From assembly GCA_016291005.1 (NCBI GenBank), contig JAEEVT010000005.1:1-51914 (forward strand): DNA of 51,914 nt, in the 5' to 3' direction. The notes under the pieces were generated by a model, which had not been told where the DNA came from, made no database searches, and saw only the letters and a program-made list of their open reading frames with translations. Shown in pieces: positions 35,325-44,240 of the stretch. Every line of letters begins with the position of its first letter. Within the stretch, counting starts at the first letter, position 1. A program made the position numbers and the translations under genes. Source of the DNA: Prevotella sp. (lineage in GTDB: Bacteria; Bacteroidota; Bacteroidia; Bacteroidales; Bacteroidaceae).

Positions 35325-36902
35325 CTACTCTTTCTTTAACACCACGTCGAACGTGAAGCTGTAGTTGTACTGATCACCAGACGAGCCAAGTTTCAACTTG
35401 ATGGTGACGGCGGTCTTGTAGGTGCCTGCATCGAGGTTATTGTTCAGTTCGCCGATGATGTACTTTGTGTCGGGGTCGTAGGTAAACGGCTTCGTGAGGA
35501 TCATGCCAGTACCTGACTTTTTTGTTCCGTCGGAGTTTATCCACGAGATGCTGGCATTCCACGATGCCTCGACATCGTCCTTTGTGTTGTCATTAGCGTC
35601 TTTCACCACTACTCCGTAGGTGACTTCCACGTCACTGAAGTCGCGCCAGGTAGCATCGCTCTTCTTCTTGACGAAAGGCTGCAGGGCTATCATGCCTCCT
35701 GTGCTGAACGTTGCCTGCAGGGCATCGCTGCTTAGCAATACGGGAGGATAGCCGGCGATGGGCACGAATGCTATGGGTTCTACGCGGAACAACCAGTCGG
35801 TCAGGTGTACGGGAATGATGCGATAGTCGTTGCGGGCGATATAATGCCAAGCATCGTCATCGGCAGCAGTACTTCCTTTCTGGTTAATCAGCGCATGGTG
35901 GTATTCCGTCTCTCCCTTAAAACCAAACGACAGGTAGAAGAGGCCCGAGCCATTATCGGGAGCCACACTCTCGTTGACATAGAAAGTAAACGTTTTGCTT
36001 CCCCCTGCAGCAACAGTACGCGCAGTTTCATCCCCAGCCGGAGTGATCGTCAGGTTGCCCCTTTTAGTTCCAGTACCAGAGTCGTTTAAGCCGAGGTTCG
36101 GCTGAATGTCACCATGCAGAGTAACATCCATGTCATCCTTTCCTGTAGTACTGGTCCAACGTGGCAACAGTTTCAGGTTGTTTGCAGCATTTGCCGTGAC
36201 ATCCGTCAGCGAGATGGAATTAATGACAACTGGTGTAGCTCTCTCATTAGTGACCTGCACCTCTATCTTCGCCAACATGCGGACCACGATAAGGTCTTTG
36301 CTGCTGTCAACAGCGGTAGTTGTCTGAACATTGCTCATAGGAATACCCGTCTCTCCGAAACCGTTGTCAGCAGCGGTGGGGTCGAAGCCGTTACCGTTTA
36401 CCGTAGTCACCTTTGCTGCAACAGCGGCATGGTCCACCGTTTTGACCGTTCCCGTCAAAGTAATCTCCGTGGGAGTGCTACCAATAGTAGGAATAGTGCT
36501 GGGAGCCGACAGTCCTAAAAGACTACATACATTGCTCACTGAGATATTTGCAAAGCTATAGATAGTATAGGCACCTTGGGTTAAACGGGCCACTTCGTCA
36601 ATTTCGCGTTCTTTAGTGTCACCGGCAGGTGGGCGACAGGCGATAAACTTCTGAACGGCGCCGCTGGTAGTATTCGTCACCACAACCACCCAGAGGTTCA
36701 TCATCTCTTCGTCTTGTGCATTGGTATCAGCCCAGTCGGTGGTTCTTGCACGTGTCGTCATTCCAGTTGAAATGCGCAACGTCAAGCCATCCTTCTCATT
36801 CGGATTGGGCTGGTCAGTCTCAATACTGTCTGACGAACATGCAGCCATGACGGCTGTCAAGGCTGCAAGTGCTATGATGTATGTACATCTCAGTATCTTC
36901 AT
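35325..36902 (-). CDS. Fimbrillin-like lipoprotein (525 aa), cassette 1
   Basis: A lipoprotein with the same N-terminus as the 554-aa paralogue: MKILRCTYIIALAALTAVMA, Cys22, then TTRARTTDW near residue 51 as a predicted arginine cleavage site. About 200 N-terminal residues (through DSSKDLIVVRMLAKI) are almost identical between the two, after which they diverge. The C-terminal part keeps the fimbrillin-like pattern YIARNDYRIIPVHLTDWLF and ends in a beta-rich domain (GDQYNYSFTFDVVLKKE). It starts 3 bp after the stop of the 488-aa Mfa1-like gene and is followed by the 3057-aa giant. A minor pilin or adaptor role is inferred from position. Confidence 0.78.
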   Translation of the reverse strand: MKILRCTYIIALAALTAVMAACSSDSIETDQPNPNEKDGLTLRISTGMTTRARTTDWADTNAQDEEMMNLWVVVVTNTTSGAVQKFIACRPPAGDTKEREIDEVARLTQGAYTIYSFANISVSNVCSLLGLSAPSTIPTIGSTPTEITLTGTVKTVDHAAVAAKVTTVNGNGFDPTAADNGFGETGIPMSNVQTTTAVDSSKDLIVVRMLAKIEVQVTNERATPVVINSISLTDVTANAANNLKLLPRWTSTTGKDDMDVTLHGDIQPNLGLNDSGTGTKRGNLTITPAGDETARTVAAGGSKTFTFYVNESVAPDNGSGLFYLSFGFKGETEYHHALINQKGSTAADDDAWHYIARNDYRIIPVHLTDWLFRVEPIAFVPIAGYPPVLLSSDALQATFSTGGMIALQPFVKKKSDATWRDFSDVEVTYGVVVKDANDNTKDDVEASWNASISWINSDGTKKSGTGMILTKPFTYDPDTKYIIGELNNNLDAGTYKTAVTIKLKLGSSGDQYNYSFTFDVVLKKE

Positions 36903-36905
36903 GCC

Positions 36906-38372
36906 TTACATATATATTACCTCGTGCGTAAACAAATCCCACTTCTTTACCTTAATATGAATGTCAAGTCCCTCATCACTAATGCCTAAAATATCCACAC
37001 GGTAAATGTTGTTGCGCACGATGCCGTAGTTCATGGGAACGGTAGAGACTTCATTACCGCTGATTTCTGCCCACTGCTTAGCCTGATATGATCCTGTTGC
37101 CAATTCACCCTGATGGCGCAGGAAGTGGTAATAGACTCGTTTCTCAGGTGTACCAGTGCCTCCAATATAGTAATTACCCTCAAAGGCAATGCCTGTAGCA
37201 TACATCTTTAGTTTAGACGAAGACATGAGGGTGTTCTCCTTAGGATAGGCAATAATGACATTGTTATATCCATTAGCATCGGTGAATCTGGCATACTGTT
37301 GCACATATTCATTGGCCATTACCTGAGTATAAGCCGTAGTTGTATTTGCAGCAAATGCAGTATTGAGATCTGCAATTGGATTCAAGAAGTTATACTGTAT
37401 GCTATTATCCTTACTACTTGTACTTGGTTCAACCACATAGTTTGTTGTTGTCTCGTCGCCCAAGTAGGTAGTAGTTGTTGCTGGCCATGCGTTCTGAACA
37501 CGCTTGAACAGATATTGAGTTCCAGGATTCATGTTGAACGGCGTTACCGAAGTAACAACAAACTTATCGCCTGTTGAGCCGACACTGTACTCATAGCCTC
37601 CAAGAGTCGAGTTGTATGTTCCACCCTTGGTGCAATAGTCTATGCGTGCCGACATGCGCTCAATGAGCAGGGGCTGCAAGACGCGATAGACCAGTCCAGA
37701 CTCACCACTTGTCTTCTGCACCGGTGCCATAGTCTTGAAGTCGATGGTGGCATCACGCTCAGAAGTCATTACAAACTGCTGTGCAGTCCACGGCGTCGTA
37801 GGAGTTGCATTGGAATAAACGTTAGTAATAACCTTATCGCGTACCGTACTAATAAATGTTCCCTTTGCGCAATCGGATGAAACATCCTGGTTAGCCACAA
37901 GCAACACATGATAGGTTGCGGTAAAGTCCAGCTCGTCTTTGGCCAACTTCTGGTCGCCCGTCGTATAGCGTGCCTCTGACTTAAAGGTTGTGGCTGCTTC
38001 ATAATTATAGGTAGTTCCCTGCGGGTCACGTCCTTCCTCAGTAACGGTGAAGTAACGTACGAAGTCGACCTTGGCCGAAGCATCGTCAAGTCCCGTACCT
38101 TTATATAATATAACTGTGACACCCGACACCGTGTTCTCGCGGTTGAAACCAGCCTCACGGGCATCGCCGTCCTCACCACCAATAGGTGCACGGGTAACAT
38201 TGGAGGTTTCACCGCTACTGACGTATAGTGTCAAGTTGATATAGTTGGCTACAGGCTCCAGCTGTTCCATGTCATCCTCCCCCGTAACCATATTACAGGC
38301 AGAGAGGAGAAACAGCAACAGGGCGGCTGTCGTCAAACTCAGTATTCGATATGTCTTCTTTAAGATACTCAT
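36906..38372 (-). CDS. Mfa1-like fimbrial subunit (488 aa)
   Basis: A lipoprotein with lipobox LLSAC (Cys26), then NMVTGEDDMEQ. NVTRAPIGG near residue 61 is a probable arginine maturation site. The N-terminal domain has VSGVTVILYKG and a beta-rich body. The C-terminal domain has YHFLRHQGELATG and the Mfa1-family signature YGIVRNNIYRVDILGISDEG followed by a final strand HIKVKKWDLFTHEVIYM. The protein is probably a pilus subunit, either a second shaft pilin or an accessory one like Mfa3/Mfa4. It lies 16 bp after the FimB/Mfa2-like gene and 3 bp before the 525-aa gene, a tight operon arrangement. Confidence 0.85.
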   Translation of the reverse strand: MSILKKTYRILSLTTAALLLFLLSACNMVTGEDDMEQLEPVANYINLTLYVSSGETSNVTRAPIGGEDGDAREAGFNRENTVSGVTVILYKGTGLDDASAKVDFVRYFTVTEEGRDPQGTTYNYEAATTFKSEARYTTGDQKLAKDELDFTATYHVLLVANQDVSSDCAKGTFISTVRDKVITNVYSNATPTTPWTAQQFVMTSERDATIDFKTMAPVQKTSGESGLVYRVLQPLLIERMSARIDYCTKGGTYNSTLGGYEYSVGSTGDKFVVTSVTPFNMNPGTQYLFKRVQNAWPATTTTYLGDETTTNYVVEPSTSSKDNSIQYNFLNPIADLNTAFAANTTTAYTQVMANEYVQQYARFTDANGYNNVIIAYPKENTLMSSSKLKMYATGIAFEGNYYIGGTGTPEKRVYYHFLRHQGELATGSYQAKQWAEISGNEVSTVPMNYGIVRNNIYRVDILGISDEGLDIHIKVKKWDLFTHEVIYM

Positions 38373-38388
38373 GCTGTATAGTCAAGCA

Positions 38389-39573
38389 TTATTGTAGAGA
38401 GACGTACTGTAAGCGTAAGACCCACGGCAGGTCGTGGACGCAGATGAGCAGATAGGCTCCCTCCTGCCAGCGTTCGCCCTTCAGCCACAGCTCTAAGCGG
38501 TAGTCGTACTCGCGGTCGAGGTATTCCTGGGGCTGGTAGGCATTGATTTCGTAGGCCATACGTCCCTGGCAGAGGATATACGGCAGGTTAAACAGGGCCA
38601 CTATTTCGCCTGATGCCCGCTTGCGAATGCACAACACTGCGTTCTTTGAAGCTATAGGGTTATACCTCAGTCGGTTAAACATCAGGTCATAGTGGGCCGA
38701 GCGGTCGGCAGTAGTCACACCGTCGCTCTCCACCCATGACGTCCACTGTGCGTAGGGACGATAGATGACGGAGTCGGCAGGTGCTATCACATTGTTGTCA
38801 TAATCCACATCGGGATTGTCATCGACGATGAACACGTCGTAGTCTTCGTGGTTCACCTGTTCGGGGTGGTCTATTTCACGGAGCGAGATGTTCAGGTGTT
38901 TCGTGTCGCGTATCAGGCTGACGGTGGCGTAAGTAGGTTCGCCACTGATGACTTGTATAGTCTGCGTGCCATTAGTCTGCACGCTGCCGTCGGCCATTTG
39001 GTGATACCTTGTAGCTGCGGGCAGATTTTCGGCATCAGCCTTCAGCGTAGTCAGCGTGTGCCACATGGTGTCGAGCGGTGCCACGGATGAGACCTCACAG
39101 TAGGAGTAAGGTTCGGCCGCCGATCTGGTCGTTGGTTCCGAACGGTCGAGTTTAATGGTGAACGACTTGAGGTCGCTTCCGGTCGACATGTCCGTCTTGC
39201 GATATTTGGCACCTTTTGTCTGTAAGGCAGCGTCCCAGTCTTTCTGCATGGCAGCTACCTTCAAACGGTACGTGTGGTCGGGAGCCAGCTCCTGCTCAGT
39301 GAAGTGGATATGGTATCCATACCTGTTGAGCTCGCTCCCGCTCACCGTACGTTGAGTGACAAGTCGGTCCGACTCATCATACACATAGAGCGTGAGGCCA
39401 CCGACATGGTCTTTAAACATGTCTGCCCGCTGAATGTTATAGTCATAGACGAAGTTGACGTACAGGCCTGTCGGACAGTCGCTCAGGTCTTCTGTCATCA
39501 TGTCGCAACTATTCAATGTCAAAGCGGCCAACATGGCCAGCATGCTTTTCTGTATGATGTGTCGAACGTTCAT
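38389..39573 (-). CDS. FimB/Mfa2 family fimbrial anchor subunit
   Basis: A 394-residue lipoprotein with lipobox LTLNSC (Cys23). The region DLSDCPTGLYVNFVYDYNIQ is the hallmark start of the FimB/Mfa2 family, followed by ADMFKDHVGGLTLYVYDESD. The second domain is beta-rich and ends with the strand YLLICVHDLPWVLRLQYVSLQ, very similar to the end of the major fimbrillin encoded next door. In P. gingivalis FimB and Mfa2 anchor the pilus in the outer membrane and limit its length. It follows the major fimbrillin gene by 42 bp, the same gene order as mfa1-mfa2. Confidence 0.88.
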   Translation of the reverse strand: MNVRHIIQKSMLAMLAALTLNSCDMMTEDLSDCPTGLYVNFVYDYNIQRADMFKDHVGGLTLYVYDESDRLVTQRTVSGSELNRYGYHIHFTEQELAPDHTYRLKVAAMQKDWDAALQTKGAKYRKTDMSTGSDLKSFTIKLDRSEPTTRSAAEPYSYCEVSSVAPLDTMWHTLTTLKADAENLPAATRYHQMADGSVQTNGTQTIQVISGEPTYATVSLIRDTKHLNISLREIDHPEQVNHEDYDVFIVDDNPDVDYDNNVIAPADSVIYRPYAQWTSWVESDGVTTADRSAHYDLMFNRLRYNPIASKNAVLCIRKRASGEIVALFNLPYILCQGRMAYEINAYQPQEYLDREYDYRLELWLKGERWQEGAYLLICVHDLPWVLRLQYVSLQ

Positions 39574-39615
39574 TGTCGCTTAGAATTTTTAATAATGTTT
39601 TCTCAACTAATTAAA

Positions 39616-41568
39616 TTAGAACTTCACGCTCTGTTTACGCAGAACCCAAGGCAGGATGTGAACGTGAGCAGAGATGTAGTACTCGTCCTCAACCTCATCA
39701 TCGGGAGTCGGGTCATCCGACACGTCATAAGGTTCAGCAGAACCCAGCTTCTTAATCTGGTCAATGGTGAGGTGATACCAGTTGTCGCGAACCACGCCGT
39801 AGCGTCCGAGGAAGTTCTTGGTACGCACATCAGAATCAGTACCATAGATATCGGAAATCAGATATGCGCCATCTGTGCCTGAACCCGGCTTGGTAATATA
39901 TGTACCTGTAGCACTCCAAGGAGTCTCATATTCACCAAAGTGCTGAATGCGTGCGTTGTAGTACGCCATACCTCCTGCATACTTCTTCACGACGATCTCA
40001 CTCTCAGCCTCACTCTTGACATCAGCCCACTTCTTGCCCTCGACAGTAGCTTCATTCTCGATAGCACTCTTCTGCTCAGCAGTAAGAGTCTGCTCTTCAT
40101 CGCCTGAATTGAGAATCTGGTAGCTGATAGTATAACCTAAGTTATTGCTTCCTGCTGTAGAAGTGTTAAGAGTAGCAACGAGGCGAACTTTAACTGAAGT
40201 GCTAAGCAGTTCAGCAGCCTTAGCGGCGGCCTTTGCCATCCAAGCGGCAACATTATACAGTGCTTGAGTTCTCTCCACAACCTTTAAAGCAGCCTGATCA
40301 ACGGTGAAGTAGTCTGCCTCGTCAGAGAGCGTGTAGATATCGGTACCTGTGCCAAACTTCACGCGGAAGGTCACCATTGTAGTGTTTTCCCAAGTCTGGT
40401 TATCAACATCGAAAGTGTTCTCGGGAACGAAAGCACGGTCATTAATACCATTCCAAGGTCTTGGAGAACTAGAACCAGGTAAATTTCCACCAGCTACAGT
40501 GTTTTCCAGCGTAGCCTCTGTATCATACTGAATGTCCTTAGCAAAATAGGTACGATAACCTACAGTGTGAGGTGCAGCGTCAGTGGCCAAAGAAGTAGCG
40601 TCCGGCAGTTGGGGATTAAAGGCATAAAACGAAATGAAGCGATACTTAGAGTTGGCAAGATTGCAGAAATCAGAGGCTAAGCCATCCCAAGTGGTCTCCA
40701 CCTGACGTGCGTTGTAGAACTTAGGCTCAGTGTTGATAATCTGCCAGCCATCAATAGCATAAGTCAGCTCAGAACTACCCATGGTAATCTTCTGGTCAGC
40801 AGTTGCAACACCGTTCTCCACAGTTACCTTAGCAGCAGCACGCTCCACATAGATACATCCAGCAGGAGACTTTCTGGCATCAGCCTCGTTCGTCTTGATG
40901 TTTGTCTTCTTAAGCTTCACGAGCGTGGTAATCTTTTCTCCAGTTGGAGCAGCCGAACCAGCGGCCTTGTCACTGATGGGGGAGTTGGTCATCAACAGAC
41001 CCAGGTCACCGATAATACCTGCTAAGTCACCACCACGGTCATCAGCATCGAGCTTCTGTGTCTTGAAAACAGTAAACGTAGTACCCTTGGCAGGCTCACT
41101 TGCCAATCCGCCCTGAGCATTAACTACTACATAAGCAAAGAGGTCTGCATCGCCGAGGTCGGGATTGTCAATCTTACAAACAGCGACATTGGTCTGCGTA
41201 ACGCCAGTACCGCCGGCAAATGTCACACCAGTCTGTGGATTAGGAGTGTTTTGCTCTCCTTGTGTGTCGTTCTCGAAAGCTTTGCTGAGCGTGTAGCGCT
41301 TCATGAATGTGGCATCGCTCTCACTGGTTCCTTTAAAGAGATACAGATAGGCATTCTTCACATCAAACTCATCAGCCTTACCGTTGACTAAATCGTCATT
41401 GGCACGGGTGGTGTTGTTCTCTGCACTTGGCAAAGAGATAGCAATGCCTACAAAACCTTCATTTCCACTAAGGCTTGTAACTGCGCTGTCTGCTACATCT
41501 TTGTCGGACGAGCAAGCTGCGAGCAGCATGCCTGCTGCTGCGAGCGCAAGAAAACTAAATTTCTTCAT
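39616..41568 (-). CDS. Mfa1-like major fimbrillin (650 aa)
   Basis: Probable main shaft pilin. Lipobox LLAAC (Cys19) followed by SSDKDVAD, then ENNTTRANDDLV near residue 55 as the predicted arginine cleavage site that exposes the groove for the donor strand. The N-domain has KNAYLYLFKGTSESDATF. The C-domain includes FLGRYGVVRDNWYHLTIDQI, the Mfa1 C-terminal signature, and the closing strand YYISAHVHILPWVLRKQSVKF. It is encoded directly before the FimB/Mfa2-like anchor and after the DUF3868 gene. The 82-bp AT-rich gap upstream contains no clear TAnnTTTG box, so a separate promoter is not supported. Confidence 0.88.
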   Translation of the reverse strand: MKKFSFLALAAAGMLLAACSSDKDVADSAVTSLSGNEGFVGIAISLPSAENNTTRANDDLVNGKADEFDVKNAYLYLFKGTSESDATFMKRYTLSKAFENDTQGEQNTPNPQTGVTFAGGTGVTQTNVAVCKIDNPDLGDADLFAYVVVNAQGGLASEPAKGTTFTVFKTQKLDADDRGGDLAGIIGDLGLLMTNSPISDKAAGSAAPTGEKITTLVKLKKTNIKTNEADARKSPAGCIYVERAAAKVTVENGVATADQKITMGSSELTYAIDGWQIINTEPKFYNARQVETTWDGLASDFCNLANSKYRFISFYAFNPQLPDATSLATDAAPHTVGYRTYFAKDIQYDTEATLENTVAGGNLPGSSSPRPWNGINDRAFVPENTFDVDNQTWENTTMVTFRVKFGTGTDIYTLSDEADYFTVDQAALKVVERTQALYNVAAWMAKAAAKAAELLSTSVKVRLVATLNTSTAGSNNLGYTISYQILNSGDEEQTLTAEQKSAIENEATVEGKKWADVKSEAESEIVVKKYAGGMAYYNARIQHFGEYETPWSATGTYITKPGSGTDGAYLISDIYGTDSDVRTKNFLGRYGVVRDNWYHLTIDQIKKLGSAEPYDVSDDPTPDDEVEDEYYISAHVHILPWVLRKQSVKF

Positions 41569-41650
41569 AAGCTTAAAATTAAATTGTTAGTATTAAAATG
41601 AATTATAAATGTTTATCTTATTATGTAATTATAGCTTTCAACTGATGTTG

Positions 41651-43114
41651 TTACTTGGTCATTGCGGCGATGGCTTCGCGGTTCTTGGTGACGTCGAGGC
41701 CTTTCTGTGCGGCCTTGTCAAGGAGGCGGGCGGCGGCGTCGTAGCGCTGCTGGAGGATGGCGAGGACGGCACGGGTCTGGTCGGCCTCGGCAGAGTCGCC
41801 GGCCTTGTCGAGCAGCGTCTCGGCCTTCAGCAGGTCTTTCTGACGGATGGCGACGTTAGCGAGGTTGAGGTTGGCCTCGGGAGAGTCGGGATAGATGTTG
41901 ACGGCGGTCTGCATCACCTTGTTATAGTCGTTGCCATAGGGTTCCATGGTCTGGGCGACGTCCCACATCTCGCGCAGCGAGAGCTGGTAGGGTTTGGTCT
42001 TGTAGATTTCCTTGGCCTGCTCTAAGGTGAAGTCGCTGAAGTTGAACGATATCTCGTAGTCCGAGCGGCGCAGTCCGGGATAGACCTCCTTCAACAGGTA
42101 GCGGTACTCGTCGGGATAGCGCATCTTGATGCGCCACTCACGTGGGTCGGGCTCCAGCGTGGGGTCGTCGATGATGTCGAGGATTTCCTGCTTGTGCGGC
42201 AGCAGGTCGGTACCCATATCGACGATGGCCTTGCGCAGTCCGTCCCAGTCCTCGGGGGTAGCCTCTGGCTTGGCGAAGACTTCTGCGGGCAGCTTGTACT
42301 GCTGGCGCACGTAGTCGGTGAGGGACTTGGCGCGGTTGGTAGCCAGCATCCTGTTATGTTCGTAGGGGCTCTCGGGTGAGGCAAAGCCGTGGATCTTGAC
42401 TTCGCGCACCGAGACGTTGGCATCCTGTACCATGACGTCGAGGGTGTCGGTAATCTTGCGCAGCTCCTGACGGTTGTTCATGTAGTCGGGCTTCATCTCC
42501 CAGCGGTCCACGACGAAGGTGATGTAGGCAGTACCGTGCAGATTGCGCACCTTCTTGGCAGCGGCAGGCACGATGTCGGTGAGCGCCACGAGGTCGTACG
42601 GGTCGGGGGGCAGCAACGAGGTCAGGAAGGCCTGCTCGTTGTTCATCTTATCGCCACAGCCGCAGAGGTCGCACTCTACGAAGACGTCGGCAGCCCTGTG
42701 CCAAGGCTGGTTCTCGACGGCGTCGTTGTAGGCGTACTGCTGGGGCTTGCCGTTCAGTCGGCGCACGTTGTCGCAGTTGTCGGCATACAACGGGTCGATG
42801 CCGTCGCGCTCGAAGACGATGTTCTGTCGGCGTCCGCTGACGATGAGCGTCTTCAGGCGCTGCTCGTGCTGGCCATCCTTACTCTTGATGACCGGCGTAA
42901 AGGCGCGGTAGCGGTTTGAGGGCACATCCAGCTGGTCGAGGATGAAGTCCATAGTGACGACGGTCTTGTCCTGGGTGCGGACCACCTGGATGTTCTTCAC
43001 GTCGACCTGGGTGTCGGTACCCTTCTTGTCGCCCTTCAGGCGTATGGTCTCCTGGGCCATCATCGTGGCCGACATAGCAAGCAGTCCTAATAATATAATA
43101 AGGTGTCGTTTCAT
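41651..43114 (-). CDS. DUF3868 domain protein with OmpA-like segment and TPRs
   Basis: A 487-residue exported protein (signal peptide to MMAQ). The first half matches DUF3868 (TVVTMDFILDQLDVPSNRYRAFTPVI) and has a CDLCGCG cysteine cluster. The centre has an OmpA-like motif (IHGFASPESPYEHNRMLATNRAKSL, about 265-290). The last 100 residues form TPR-like helices (NLANVAIRQKDLLKAETLLDKA). Proteins of this type accompany DUF3575 genes at the head of Bacteroidales fimbrial loci and are thought to act in the outer membrane or periplasm during pilus assembly; the exact role is unknown. It starts 76 bp after the DUF3575 gene. Confidence 0.82.
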   Translation of the reverse strand: MKRHLIILLGLLAMSATMMAQETIRLKGDKKGTDTQVDVKNIQVVRTQDKTVVTMDFILDQLDVPSNRYRAFTPVIKSKDGQHEQRLKTLIVSGRRQNIVFERDGIDPLYADNCDNVRRLNGKPQQYAYNDAVENQPWHRAADVFVECDLCGCGDKMNNEQAFLTSLLPPDPYDLVALTDIVPAAAKKVRNLHGTAYITFVVDRWEMKPDYMNNRQELRKITDTLDVMVQDANVSVREVKIHGFASPESPYEHNRMLATNRAKSLTDYVRQQYKLPAEVFAKPEATPEDWDGLRKAIVDMGTDLLPHKQEILDIIDDPTLEPDPREWRIKMRYPDEYRYLLKEVYPGLRRSDYEISFNFSDFTLEQAKEIYKTKPYQLSLREMWDVAQTMEPYGNDYNKVMQTAVNIYPDSPEANLNLANVAIRQKDLLKAETLLDKAGDSAEADQTRAVLAILQQRYDAAARLLDKAAQKGLDVTKNREAIAAMTK

Positions 43115-43190
43115 GTTTCTTTGAACTTTGAACTTTGATCTTTATGATTACCTATAGGCGGTAGAAAAATATTCACTTTTCACTTTTACC

Positions 43191-43778
43191 TTAGAACATG
43201 TACATAAGTGACAGGGCCAACTTGGTGGGGCCGACATAAATCTTGTGGCCGTCGTCCAGCTTCTTGCCGCAGACGCCACAGGGATACTTATCGTAGTCAA
43301 TGTAGGCAGCACCTACGCCGATGGCAGCCTCGAAGTTCCAGTGTCTCGACATAACCCACTGATAGCCATAGCTTACGCCGCCACCAACGAACCAACCCTC
43401 GAAACGATGGTCTTGCAGTTCATCCCACCAGCCGAAAGGCATCTTGATGTTGGCAGCATTATACTGTCCGCCAAAGGCATGGATGCCGACGAACGAGCCG
43501 TTGAACCGGTGACAGAACCAATGGCGCCACTCAGGGTTCACCACCCAGTGCTTGAGGTACTTCTGGTCGCTGCCGTGACCGAACTTCCACGGGTGCAAGC
43601 CATAGAACGCCTGCAACGAGTGCTTCTTGCCTATCCCGACCTCCATACCGATGTTGGGAGTGGCGGTGGCATCGTAGAGCAGATTGGTTTTCAACGCGAC
43701 TTGCTGGGCATCAACACGTTGTGTGCTTATGACCATGGATACAGCGAGTGCCACAAAGAATTGTAATCTTAACCGCAT
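43191..43778 (-). CDS. DUF3575 outer-membrane beta-barrel protein
   Basis: A 195-residue protein with a signal peptide ending near RVDAQQ, followed by alternating aromatic strands (VALKTNLLYDATATPNIGME, WVVNPEWRHWFCHRFNG, VGGGVSYGYQWVMSRHWNFE) and a final phenylalanine (SLMYMF), as in small outer-membrane barrels. The DUF3575 signature KTNLLYDA near the start is clear. It heads the fimbrial gene series and is followed by the DUF3868 gene, a pairing that recurs in Bacteroidales fimbrial loci. The long upstream region (43779-44399) holds a large inverted repeat, a promoter, a terminator of the neighbouring operon and a 22-bp repeat array. Confidence 0.85.
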   Translation of the reverse strand: MRLRLQFFVALAVSMVISTQRVDAQQVALKTNLLYDATATPNIGMEVGIGKKHSLQAFYGLHPWKFGHGSDQKYLKHWVVNPEWRHWFCHRFNGSFVGIHAFGGQYNAANIKMPFGWWDELQDHRFEGWFVGGGVSYGYQWVMSRHWNFEAAIGVGAAYIDYDKYPCGVCGKKLDDGHKIYVGPTKLALSLMYMF

Positions 43779-43995
43779 GTTTATTATGTTGAATCGTTGT
43801 TTTGTGTAATATTTTTTTCAAATATGACGCAAAAATAATTCTTTTTAAACAAAAAAGAAAATTTTGTCCCCACAACTTAGTTTTTTTAAACGACAATTAC
43901 CTAAATTTAAATTTGGTTAACATTCTGGTCGTCAATCTTTCTGCTAAGCAATTCATCACATTTGCTAAGTTTTCTCATCTCTGTTATCTTTAGGT

Positions 43996-44114
43996 GACAG
44001 ATGGGACAGATGGGACAGATGAAAGTGTATTTTTATAAAAAGTTACGCGTACCGCGTACGCGCGGTACGCGAGGGATTCTTGAAAACATCTGTATCATCT
44101 GTCCCATCTGTCCC
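43996..44114. repeat. 119-bp inverted repeat of 9-bp tandem units upstream of the fimbrial genes
   Basis: The left arm (43996-44021) is three units of GACAGATGG. The right arm (44087-44114) is three inverted units, CATCTGTAT, CATCTGTCC, CATCTGTCC. The arms pair over about 26 bp with two or three mismatches around a 65-bp centre. The centre contains a perfect 11-bp stem CGCGTACCGCG (44046-44056) / CGCGGTACGCG (44061-44071) with loop TACG. It lies between the predicted promoter (44155-44185) and the DUF3575 start. Confidence 0.85.
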
Positions 44115-44154
44115 GTTCAAACAGAACCCTCAGACGCTTCTGAAATCACAAATG

Positions 44155-44185
44155 CAAAGATACAAAAATAAAAAGCAAAATGCAA
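44155..44185 (-). promoter_or_regulatory. Candidate promoter of the fimbrial gene series
   Basis: Minus strand TTGC (complement 44182-44185), 19 bp, TATCTTTG (complement 44155-44162). It points toward the DUF3575 gene about 375 bp away, which would give a long leader carrying the 119-bp inverted repeat. A weaker TATTTTTG box (complement 43830-43837) nearer the gene lacks a good -33 partner. Confidence 0.6.
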
Positions 44186-44215
44186 GCTTTTAACCAACTT
44201 TTTTGGGGGGCGTCG

Positions 44216-44240
44216 AAAAAAAACACGAAGCCTTCCTTCG
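44216..44240 (-). terminator. Intrinsic terminator after the C10 protease / small peptide genes
   Basis: On the minus strand CGAAG, GAAGG loop, CTTCG (44226-44240), then a short gap and eight T residues (44216-44223). It stands between the 61-aa gene and the fimbrial promoter and separates the two leftward units. Confidence 0.65.

Noticed and set aside
44022..44086. Invertible fimbrial promoter between the GACAGATGG arms
   Set aside because: No TAnnTTTG box is found in either orientation within the centre, and no recombinase gene is in the window. It is kept only as a possibility in the findings.
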